Shown here: piece after piece, positions 45,154 through 52,286 of the stretch
How positions within the stretch are numbered: position 1 is the first letter of the stretch
Layout of the letters: each line of letters opens with the position of its first letter
Assembly (NCBI GenBank): GCA_019744895.1
Contig: JAIETV010000004.1
Span: forward strand, 153,535 to 217,534
Reading direction: 5' to 3'
Length of the DNA stretch: 64,000 nt
DNA from: Candidatus Babeliaceae bacterium
GTDB taxonomy: Bacteria > Babelota > Babeliae > Babelales > Babelaceae
The notes under the pieces: model-generated
The model's database searches: none
Seen by the model: only the letters and a program-made list of their open reading frames with translations
What the model was told of the DNA's origin: nothing
Position numbers and translations under genes: made by a program

Positions 45154-46701
45154 ATGATGCGTAATATGCGCCTGTGTGCAAAGTTGTTCATGAGCTTTAA
45201 CGCGCTCATTCATGTACTTGTTTTTCTCACAAGCATGCCATTATTTGCTCCTATCACTAACTTGACCAATAATGATGTTTATCCGATGTATTCTCCGGTT
45301 TTTCCATGTGATTACTTAACCAGAAATGAGCGCTACTATTATATTGATGGCTTAGACAGTTTCTGCCAAGAACGTTTTCAAATAGCTATTTCACCATTTA
45401 GACAGTCAGCCGACAGCGGTACAGATATTTGCAAAAAAAAGGTGCCCCTTGGCGATCTTACCGGCCGCTGGAATATCCCCGCACTGTTTTATCCGCAACA
45501 ATATGGTAATCCTGAGGAAATAACCGAAGTTCAAAGTAATCTTTTTGCAGCCCTTGACGCGGTCGGACCTGCAACAGAGCCGGTAAGCACTGATTTAACC
45601 ACAACATGCTCTGCTATTATTAATCCCCTTTATAGTGATATTGAGCATCGTTTTGGTTTTTTTGATGTCGATATTAAATATCGCAAATATGGTCTGCGCT
45701 TCCAATTTGATTTTTTGTTATATGATCCGATAGGTTTACGCGTACAAACGGGTTTTGCAACTATTAAACAAATTCCCTGTTTTACCGATTTAACCTGCTC
45801 GGCAACTGGTCTTGCATGTCCTGCCGGATGCTCTTCAAGCGGGTCACCGGATATAAGCTGTTGTGAAACGGGGTATACACCTGATGCCACAACTAACCCT
45901 TGTGTTCAAAATACCGCTTGCATAGATATATATGGTTGCTATTGCAAGCAAATTATGATTGATAAAGTTATGAAACAGATTGAAACCATTGCAAATACGC
46001 TTAATATGAATATAGATAGAATGCAAAGTCAGGGATTTGAAGATACTCGCGTAACGCTCTTTTTCAGGCGCCCGTATGCCATTAACGCAGACCGCGATGA
46101 CTGGCATTTCTTTTTATGTACGCCGTATATAACGCTTGATGCTAGTTTCCCAACAGGAAAAACACCGAATCCTACAAATTTATTCGCTGTACCTTTAGGC
46201 AATAAAGGACATTTTGGCCTGGGTACAACCGGCGGCGTAACTTTTGACTTTGTAAAAACTGTAGAAATTGGCTTTGAATTTAACGTAACTCAATTTTTCC
46301 CAAAAACACATTCCTGCGTACCAGCGCCGACGTATATCACTCAAGCGGGCATATACCCTGAAACTATGACAGTAAAAGTAAGCCCTGGTTTAAATTGGAA
46401 CGCGGTATTTAGCATTAATGCCTATCATTTTTTGAGCAGAATATCAGCTTTCTTTCAGTATGTGTTTAACGGACACGACGAAGATTGCTTTAAAATTTGC
46501 AGTGCAACTACTGACCCGGCAAATATATCACTTAAACGATTGGTAGAAAATTCTAAATGGGAATCAAATGTAGTGAATGTGGGCATGACCTATGATATTT
46601 CTCCAAACTTGGCTCTTGGATTCCTGTGGCAGTCGCCCTCAGCCCGCCGTAATGCCTATAAATCAACGACTGTTATGCTCTCTATTGTGGGAACATTCTA
46701 A
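45154..46701 (+). CDS. Putative outer-membrane beta-barrel protein, relative of the protein at 27697
   Basis: 515 residues after AAGGAGAG. Signal peptide (FNALIHVLVFLTSMPLFAP). A cysteine-rich insert lies near residues 205-260 (CSATGLACPAGCSSSG, then SCCETG and YGCYCKQ). The C-terminal barrel-like half includes PTNLFAVPLGNKGHFGLGTT, matching the PLNILQFP...NNGHPEIGLG phrase of the protein at 27697, and ends in phenylalanine (MLSIVGTF). Inferred porin or surface barrel. Confidence 0.7.
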   Translation: MMRNMRLCAKLFMSFNALIHVLVFLTSMPLFAPITNLTNNDVYPMYSPVFPCDYLTRNERYYYIDGLDSFCQERFQIAISPFRQSADSGTDICKKKVPLGDLTGRWNIPALFYPQQYGNPEEITEVQSNLFAALDAVGPATEPVSTDLTTTCSAIINPLYSDIEHRFGFFDVDIKYRKYGLRFQFDFLLYDPIGLRVQTGFATIKQIPCFTDLTCSATGLACPAGCSSSGSPDISCCETGYTPDATTNPCVQNTACIDIYGCYCKQIMIDKVMKQIETIANTLNMNIDRMQSQGFEDTRVTLFFRRPYAINADRDDWHFFLCTPYITLDASFPTGKTPNPTNLFAVPLGNKGHFGLGTTGGVTFDFVKTVEIGFEFNVTQFFPKTHSCVPAPTYITQAGIYPETMTVKVSPGLNWNAVFSINAYHFLSRISAFFQYVFNGHDEDCFKICSATTDPANISLKRLVENSKWESNVVNVGMTYDISPNLALGFLWQSPSARRNAYKSTTVMLSIVGTF

Positions 46702-46746
46702 CGCTAAACTGACTACACGACTAGACAACTTAACTCTTTTAGAATA

Positions 46747-46784
46747 AAATTTAAAAGGTATTGGTCAAACCCAGTTTTAAATTT
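46747..46784 (+). promoter_or_regulatory. Hairpin in the 5' untranslated region of rpsU
   Basis: Perfect 10-base arms (AAATTTAAAA / TTTTAAATTT) around an 18-base loop, ending eight bases before the rpsU start, so that it would limit access to the ribosome-binding region. Inner bases GGT and ACC could add pairs. Confidence 0.45.
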
Positions 46785-46792
46785 GTGAGTAT

Positions 46793-47002
46793 ATGACAAA
46801 AAAATTCAACATTAGTATTTCTGTAAACGATAATATAGAACGTGCAATCCGCCAACTCAAAAAGAAAATTGAGCGTGAAGGAGTTGTTCGTGATATGAAA
46901 CGTATTGTGTACCATGAGCCACACACACAAAAACGTCGTAAACGTTTAATGCGTGCGGTTAAACAAAACGCAATCCGCATGTCAAATTTCAAAACCGTTT
47001 AA
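46793..47002 (+). CDS. rpsU: Ribosomal protein bS21
   Basis: 69 residues, basic. ISVNDNIERAIRQLKKKIER and the tail HTQKRRKRLMRAVKQN match bS21. It is the first gene of a compact rpsU-rbfA-prepilin peptidase cluster. Confidence 0.95.
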   Translation: MTKKFNISISVNDNIERAIRQLKKKIEREGVVRDMKRIVYHEPHTQKRRKRLMRAVKQNAIRMSNFKTV

Positions 47003-47004
47003 TA

Positions 47005-47385
47005 ATGACCATCAGATCTGCATCAGATATTAAACGTTCGCAAAAAGAATCCCTTCTTTTAAGAACATTAAGTCAGCTGTACCACCAAGCTTCATGTGAT
47101 GATAAAGAATTACAACAAGCGTATATAACTCGTGTGCAGCTTTCTCCGAGTAAAACCGTATGTACGGTTTATTTTTATATGATAGAAGGGGAAGATGCAT
47201 TTAACAAAATAAAACAAAAAATTTCTCTCTACAAGCCTTCTATGCGTAAAGCACTTGCTCGAGAAATTAATGGTCGGTATACCTGCGAGCTTGCATTCAG
47301 GTTTGACGAGCAGTTTGAAAAAACTCAAAAAATAGAGCGCTTACTCGATACTATTGCAGGGCACGATCAAACCCAAGAAGAATAA
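47005..47385 (+). CDS. rbfA: Ribosome-binding factor A
   Basis: 126 residues. KH-like fold: YITRVQLSPSKTVCTVYFYM, followed by SMRKALAREINGRYTCELAF and a C-terminal FDEQFEKTQKIERLLDTI; this is the standard RbfA order. Acts in 30S maturation. Starts two bases after the rpsU stop. Confidence 0.88.
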   Translation: MTIRSASDIKRSQKESLLLRTLSQLYHQASCDDKELQQAYITRVQLSPSKTVCTVYFYMIEGEDAFNKIKQKISLYKPSMRKALAREINGRYTCELAFRFDEQFEKTQKIERLLDTIAGHDQTQEE

Positions 47386-47834
47386 TGATTCAGCATCTTT
47401 TGTGGATTGTTTTCGTAGCTGCTTTATTGGTAACATTTCTTACCGATTATTATTACCTTCTTATCTACCGAGCTGCTACCATTTTTCTCATACCCATTTT
47501 TTTTTGTGGCGCATTTCTGTGTGCCACACCCAGCACTATTACAGAATCTTTTTTAGGCGTTTTTGTTGGCTATGCCTTTCTGTGGATGTTCAAATATTTC
47601 TATCTCTGGTATAAAAATATCGATGGGATTGGCCAAGGAGATTTAGAACTTCTTGCCATGATTGGCTCATTTATGGGGCCTATGGGCGTTTTGTATACCA
47701 TTACATTTGGTTCTATTCTAGGAACATGTATTGCTCTTTTGATGCTTTTTACCAAACATGCCCATACCCATACTCAGTTGCCCTTTGGCTCATTTTTAGT
47801 TATTGGTTGTCTACTTTATATTTTTTTACAGTGA
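47385..47834 (+). CDS. Prepilin peptidase catalytic half (A24 family), no methylase domain
   Basis: 149 residues, about five hydrophobic segments. Both aspartates of the membrane aspartyl protease are in view: FLTDYYYLLIYR near residue 22 and GIGQGDLELLAMIGSFMGP. LPFGSFLVIGCLLYIFL matches the last family segment. The N-terminal methyltransferase-like domain of full PilD is absent. ATG overlaps the rbfA stop by one base. It converges on the pilin gene, whose stop is directly adjacent. Confidence 0.82.
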   Translation: MIQHLLWIVFVAALLVTFLTDYYYLLIYRAATIFLIPIFFCGAFLCATPSTITESFLGVFVGYAFLWMFKYFYLWYKNIDGIGQGDLELLAMIGSFMGPMGVLYTITFGSILGTCIALLMLFTKHAHTHTQLPFGSFLVIGCLLYIFLQ

Positions 47835-48272
47835 TTACTGCAAATCATCCTTTACAAGAGTTATCTCGCCTTTTTCATTAATCGTGAGAATATCATAATC
47901 TCCGTCATTATCAATGTCTCCAGCAGCCGCTATGGTAAATGCTTGAGCGCCCACTGAAGCGCCTGAAAGTGCAGATGCGGGTGTCCCAAATGCCCCTAAA
48001 ACAAAAGATCCTGGAAACCCATAAGTATAGTTAACCTGGCCTTCCGGCTTCCAATTAAGACTCGCTGCACCCTGAAGCTTATCGGTGTAGGTACCATGCT
48101 CTGCAAAATAGGCTTTCTGTAACATATATAATGCCCGAAGCTGAATATGCGCTTCAGAGCGTTTTGCTTTTGCAAGAAAGGTCATAAAATTCGGCAACGC
48201 CAATACAGCAAAGAATGCTATTATTGCAATAACAATCATAACTTCTATTAAACTAAATCCACGATGAACCAT
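47835..48272 (-). CDS. Type IV pilin-like protein
   Basis: 145 residues from the ATG at 48272, which follows GAGGAGG; a longer frame start at 48311 is not supported. Short positively charged leader MVHRG, then the prepilin cleavage site G-FSLIE and the hydrophobic helix VMIVIAIIAFFAVLALPNF. KAYFAEHGTYTDKL is common in major pilins. The C-terminus contains DIDNDGDYDILTINEKGE, an Asp-rich loop that looks like a calcium-binding motif. The presumed processing enzyme is the adjacent convergent gene; a matching ATPase is at 11.1 kb. Confidence 0.92.
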   Translation of the reverse strand: MVHRGFSLIEVMIVIAIIAFFAVLALPNFMTFLAKAKRSEAHIQLRALYMLQKAYFAEHGTYTDKLQGAASLNWKPEGQVNYTYGFPGSFVLGAFGTPASALSGASVGAQAFTIAAAGDIDNDGDYDILTINEKGEITLVKDDLQ

Positions 48273-48439
48273 AAAGGCCTCCTCAAGGCTGGTGCACTTT
48301 GCGCACTGCATTAGATTTTTTTCTACTCAGTCGAGCATACTCCAGACAACCCCTAAAAGGTCAATAGTATCTATTTTTTTTAATATTTATTTCATTCTGA
48401 AAATATTTACAATGGCAAACCATTTAAAAATTGAATATT

Positions 48440-48468
48440 TTGACATAATTGATTTTAGTATGTACATT
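48440..48468 (+). promoter_or_regulatory. Promoter of the FolC-like gene
   Basis: TTGACA at 48440-48445, a 17-base spacer and TACATT at 48463-48468; gene start at 48516 after AAGGA. Confidence 0.55.
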
Positions 48469-48515
48469 AGAAAATAATTGAAAAGATATTTAACAAATCT
48501 ATAAGGACACACTCT

Positions 48516-49940
48516 ATGGAAATTACCTCTACTGCCGCCCATAAAGATGCCGTTACTCTAAAAAGCCGCAGCTACAATGATATTATAGAATATCTAGATA
48601 GCCACTGGGCTGTTGGGCGTCAGGATTCACTGGAACGCGCTAAATCACTTGACCAGGCATTAAATAATCCTTCAAAATCTGTTCGCGCGATTTTAGTTGC
48701 TGGCTCAAATGGTAAAAGCTTAACTATCAACTTTGCAGCCAAACTTCTTGCAGCTGAAGGATTAAAAGTTGGGGCTTACTACTCGCCACATGTTCTTACC
48801 TATCAAGAACGCTTTGTACTTAATCAAACAACTATTTCCCAAAAAGTATTCACTGATATTGCAAATGAAGTTATTAATGCAGCTGAATATGCATCTATTA
48901 ATGCCCACAGCTCTGAACTGTTAGCGCTCATGGCACTTAGCTATTTTAAACAGGAAAAAGTTGAAGTTGCACTTTTAGAAGTTGATAATGGCGGGTTATA
49001 CAATCCGGTTAATATCTGTAACGCTTTGGTTGCAACTATCACGCGCATTGCTGAACCACATATTACTACGACTCCTGAAGAAATCGAGGCTCTTACACGT
49101 CAGACAGTTGGAATTGTAAAAAAGAATACGTATCTAGTCTCTGGAGACCAAAGCAAAGCGGCATTACATATAATGCAAGAACTTACGCAAGCGCAAGGTG
49201 GTCACTGGTTGATGCCTATTCGTAAAGTCGTTGCACTTGAATATCCATTTGAACAATTGCATGGCCGTTGCGCAGCACTTGCTGAACGTATTGCGGTAAC
49301 TTTTATTCAAAAATGCATGCCAGACAAAAAAACTAATCTCGATCTTGGCGCTGATAGCTTACTGGTAAAACAAAAAATTCATCGTGGCCGTCCTACTATT
49401 GAGGCTAAACGCCAACAAGAACTGAATCCTCGTAAAACAGTAGAACAATTTTGGAAAGAAGTCACCACTGATTTACCCGGCAAATTCCAAGTTCTTGATA
49501 AAGAAAAACCGACGATTTTACTTGATAACGCCCACAATATCGACGCATTTAAAAATCTTCTTCTTGGCATTCGTTTAATGCATTATCAAAGCGCTCTCAA
49601 GGGCTTAAGTTTAGTTATTGGTGCTGCAGAAGATACATTACACAATCAAGAATTCGTAAAATTATTACGCTATTTCTTTAAAAAGACTTCTGGCCAACTC
49701 TTCATTTGCCCTATTCAAGAAATGGTTAAAGGCGTTGGTGAAAATTCATCATGGGATGTTGAGCAGGTATCGCTTGATATGAAAAAAATGAAAATCAAAG
49801 CAAAAGCATGCAAAAACTTTGAAGAGGCATTTGAACAGGCTAAGAAATCTGTTGATGATCGCCACGGATTGGTTGTTGTAACCGGTTCGCACGCGGTTGT
49901 TAATGCATTCTGGAATTACAAAGGCATCAAAAAATTCTAG
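48516..49940 (+). CDS. Mur-ligase-family protein, FolC (folylpolyglutamate synthase) type
   Basis: 474 residues. ATP loop VAGSNGKSLTINFAAKLL near residue 65 (FolC has GTNGKGS at this position). GAYYSPHVLTYQERFVLN corresponds to the FolC T-S-P-H-L segment, and LLEVDNGG to the G-L-G-G region. DNAHNIDAFKNLLLGI matches D-G-A-H-N-P in the C-terminal domain. Both FolC hallmarks are slightly altered (S in place of T, D-N for D-G), so the substrate might differ. Followed by its own terminator. Confidence 0.8.
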   Translation: MEITSTAAHKDAVTLKSRSYNDIIEYLDSHWAVGRQDSLERAKSLDQALNNPSKSVRAILVAGSNGKSLTINFAAKLLAAEGLKVGAYYSPHVLTYQERFVLNQTTISQKVFTDIANEVINAAEYASINAHSSELLALMALSYFKQEKVEVALLEVDNGGLYNPVNICNALVATITRIAEPHITTTPEEIEALTRQTVGIVKKNTYLVSGDQSKAALHIMQELTQAQGGHWLMPIRKVVALEYPFEQLHGRCAALAERIAVTFIQKCMPDKKTNLDLGADSLLVKQKIHRGRPTIEAKRQQELNPRKTVEQFWKEVTTDLPGKFQVLDKEKPTILLDNAHNIDAFKNLLLGIRLMHYQSALKGLSLVIGAAEDTLHNQEFVKLLRYFFKKTSGQLFICPIQEMVKGVGENSSWDVEQVSLDMKKMKIKAKACKNFEEAFEQAKKSVDDRHGLVVVTGSHAVVNAFWNYKGIKKF

Positions 49941-49956
49941 CTTAAGTAATTGTTAG

Positions 49957-49987
49957 GCCCTTGCAGAAATGCAGGGGCTCATTTTTT
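49957..49987 (+). terminator. Intrinsic terminator after the FolC-like gene
   Basis: GCCCTTGCA, loop GAAA, TGCAGGGGC (one T-G pair), then TCATTTTTT. Confidence 0.85.
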
Positions 49988-50033
49988 ACCATAAGCACTA
50001 CACCGATAGAGCTAAATCCAAGAGTTTTATGGC

Positions 50034-50273
50034 ATGAGTCTCCTTATTTTTTATAGTGCTGCAGTTATAACAGGACTGGCAACGGGTAAATTACAAAATG
50101 CAGCATTTTCACGCAATAAACCTGTCTTGCTTATAGTAACTCTAGTTATTCGCCTTACTCTTTTACTACTTGCCGGATTGACAATACCACTCTTGCACTT
50201 ATCTTTCGTTCATTTTATACTCAGTATTATTTTATTTTTGATCTGTAATTTTTTAGCGGTGCAAACAGCGTGA
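50034..50273 (+). CDS. Small membrane protein in ATP synthase cluster, AtpR/AtpI-like
   Basis: 79 residues with three predicted membrane segments. The second segment contains an arginine (R40 in LLIVTLVIRLTLLLLAGL). Small three-helix proteins with an arginine in helix 2 are found before the a and c genes in N-type ATP synthase operons (AtpR), where the arginine is thought to assist c-ring assembly. The position here, six bases before atpB, fits that role. The assignment rests on layout and one residue and is tentative; AtpI is the alternative. Confidence 0.55.
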   Translation: MSLLIFYSAAVITGLATGKLQNAAFSRNKPVLLIVTLVIRLTLLLLAGLTIPLLHLSFVHFILSIILFLICNFLAVQTA

Positions 50274-50279
50274 TTTATT

Positions 50280-51095
50280 ATGACAGGATTTGATCTTTTT
50301 CATCATATTTACTGGCAGCCACTGTCATACTTTGGGGTAACAAATCCGTTTTTTACGTTTCAATTAGATCTTATTTTTTCAACATGGTTTGTTCTTTTTT
50401 TATTACTTATTTTCTCTTTGGTTGGCAGATACGCCCTTAACAATCCAGATAGCTTACTCCATACTGCGTATATGACTTTCGCGCGGAGCTTTACGGCGTT
50501 GGTTGCTCAATCATGGGGGGGTTACTGCCCAGAAAAATATTTTTTAATTATCACTACGTTTTTTATCTTTATACTTACCTGCAATTGGTTTATGCTCATT
50601 GGCCTTGAAGAACCAACAGCTAATTATAATACGACTCTTGCACTTGCATTGCTCTCATTTTTATACATCCAAAAAGAGTCTATAAAAAAGCACGGTGTTC
50701 TTGCATATCTCAATGAGTATTTTAAAACACCTTTGGCAATAAGCACATTTTCTTGGCCTATGCTGCCTGTTATTATACTTCAATACCTCATAAATGGCGT
50801 TGCGGCAATAGCTCTTTTTCCGCTTGAACTTATGAGCAAATTTTCTGGGGTTCTTTCTCTGTCGTTTAGATTGTTTGGCAATATTTTGGCAGGGACTATT
50901 GTATTTGGGCTATGGAACTCTTTTATTCATTCAACGTGGTATTTTCAAATTTTTGGTTTAGTAAGCGGAATTAATATAATTATTCTAGGTTTTTTTGGTA
51001 TTTTTGAAGGGATCATTCAAGCATTTGTATTTACAATCTTAACCACCACCTATCTTTCACTTGCTACTACATCGCAAGCTGAGGAGCCAATATGA
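50280..51095 (+). CDS. atpB: F-type ATP synthase subunit a
   Basis: 271 residues, integral membrane stator subunit that carries the ion half-channels. The essential arginine is R197 in VLSLSFRLFGNILAG. FFGIFEGIIQAFVFTILT is the conserved last helix region. It overlaps the fused c-subunit gene by four bases, so translation is coupled. Confidence 0.95.
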   Translation: MTGFDLFHHIYWQPLSYFGVTNPFFTFQLDLIFSTWFVLFLLLIFSLVGRYALNNPDSLLHTAYMTFARSFTALVAQSWGGYCPEKYFLIITTFFIFILTCNWFMLIGLEEPTANYNTTLALALLSFLYIQKESIKKHGVLAYLNEYFKTPLAISTFSWPMLPVIILQYLINGVAAIALFPLELMSKFSGVLSLSFRLFGNILAGTIVFGLWNSFIHSTWYFQIFGLVSGINIIILGFFGIFEGIIQAFVFTILTTTYLSLATTSQAEEPI

Positions 51096-52030
51096 TACAC
51101 CTTATTGTTACCCACTACAGCAGTATCGCGTTAATGATCACACTTCCTGTCTTTGCAACGGCATTTGGCCAGTCTCGTATTGCCAAAGCAGCCTTTGCGG
51201 CTCTTAACCAGCAGCCTGCGCATGACGCTGGAATTAAAAAATTATTCTTTGCTGGTATAGCGCTCAGCGAAACGGTAGCTTTAATTGCGGTATTGGCAAC
51301 AGCATATTTATTTAACAACAGCCTTACTCATGACGTTCAGACTTATACACGCATTGGTACATGCATGGCAATTATCATTCCGTGTGTTATCGTTGCATAT
51401 TTTGGTAGCCTAAGCATTGTGCAAGCGCTCGGTTCAGCGGCACGTCAACCATTTTTAACTAATCAGATTTTAAGCTTCGTGCTGATCACACAATCTCTCA
51501 TGCAAACGCCAGTTATTTTTTGTGCTATTTTTGCACTAATCATAGAATATCAAGCATCTAGTGTTGCGACACTACCCCCGGCATTACAGCTATTTGCCGT
51601 AGGTCTTGTCCTAAGCTTGTCATCCATTGGGCCTTGTTTTGGATTAAGCCATTTTATTGCACAAGCATGCCATTCGTTACGTTTTAACCGTGCGGCATTT
51701 TCAAAAATTTTCTCATTTACTTTTATCACTCAAGCTATTATTGAAACACCGTTCTTGTTTGGGCTTGCAACAGGAATTGTTATGCTACAGCTTAATCAGT
51801 TAACTTTTATGAAAAGTATAGCATTGCTCAGTGCAGCAATTGCGCTTGGTGGCGCTACACTACCAGTCAGCATTGTTTCTGCCCGCGCATCGTCAAAAGT
51901 TCTTAATGGCATTGCGCTAAATCCTGAAAACACCAGCATTTTAAGTAGATTTAGTCTTTTTTGTCAGGCGTTTATTGACACTACTGCCGTATATGGTCTT
52001 ATTATAGCCCTGATGCTTATTATATTTTAG
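51092..52030 (+). CDS. atpE: F-type ATP synthase subunit c, fused four-hairpin form
   Basis: Membrane rotor subunit. Normal bacterial c subunits have about 80 residues and one hairpin; this one has 312 residues and four consecutive hairpins. Each has a first helix, a polar loop (LNQQP at 38-42, AARQP at 116-120, HSLRFNR at 194-200, ALNPE at 275-279) and a second helix with the ion-binding site. Residues at the carboxylate position are E60 (LSETVALI), Q138 (LMQTPVIF), E218 (IIETPFLF) and D296 (FIDTTAVYG). Hairpin 2 has therefore lost its carboxylate. Hairpin 4, with D-T-T-x-x-Y, resembles sodium-coordinating c subunits (E-S-T-x-x-Y). No b, delta, alpha, gamma, beta or epsilon gene follows; they must lie elsewhere. 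Confidence 0.88.
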   Translation: MIHLIVTHYSSIALMITLPVFATAFGQSRIAKAAFAALNQQPAHDAGIKKLFFAGIALSETVALIAVLATAYLFNNSLTHDVQTYTRIGTCMAIIIPCVIVAYFGSLSIVQALGSAARQPFLTNQILSFVLITQSLMQTPVIFCAIFALIIEYQASSVATLPPALQLFAVGLVLSLSSIGPCFGLSHFIAQACHSLRFNRAAFSKIFSFTFITQAIIETPFLFGLATGIVMLQLNQLTFMKSIALLSAAIALGGATLPVSIVSARASSKVLNGIALNPENTSILSRFSLFCQAFIDTTAVYGLIIALMLIIF

Positions 52031-52189
52031 TAATTTTAAAAAATTAAAATTTGGATGCAATTTTTAAAAGAACAAGCATTCAATCTTGTAAATTTATTCA
52101 ATGCATTGTTCTATTAGAAGCTCTGAGGGGTGGAAATTTTTATAATAATTTTTTTAATGGGGATTCTTGCACTAATTCTTTCTTAAAAA

Positions 52190-52270
52190 ATGAACAAACT
52201 TGAAACTCAAACGGCAGTTGTATACATCATTACAAAGCTTGAACTTGGCAGAGCATAGAAAGTCTGCCTT
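52190..52270 (+). pseudogene. Broken duplicate of the 5' end of the glycosyltransferase gene
   Basis: 81 bases that match the first 81 bases of the gene at 54711 except at 52250 (A for G) and 52256 (T for C). The second change makes a TAG in frame after 22 codons. After 52270 the similarity ends. The fragment and the intact gene frame the repeat-protein gene at 52287-54501. Confidence 0.9.
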
Positions 52271-52286
52271 TCCTTCATGAGTAAGA

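Noticed and set aside
52152..52164. Short match (TTTTTAATGGGG) upstream of the glycosyltransferase fragment to a site inside the intact gene near 54796.
   Set aside because: Only about 12 bases in an AT-rich context; could be chance, so it is not used as evidence for a larger rearrangement.
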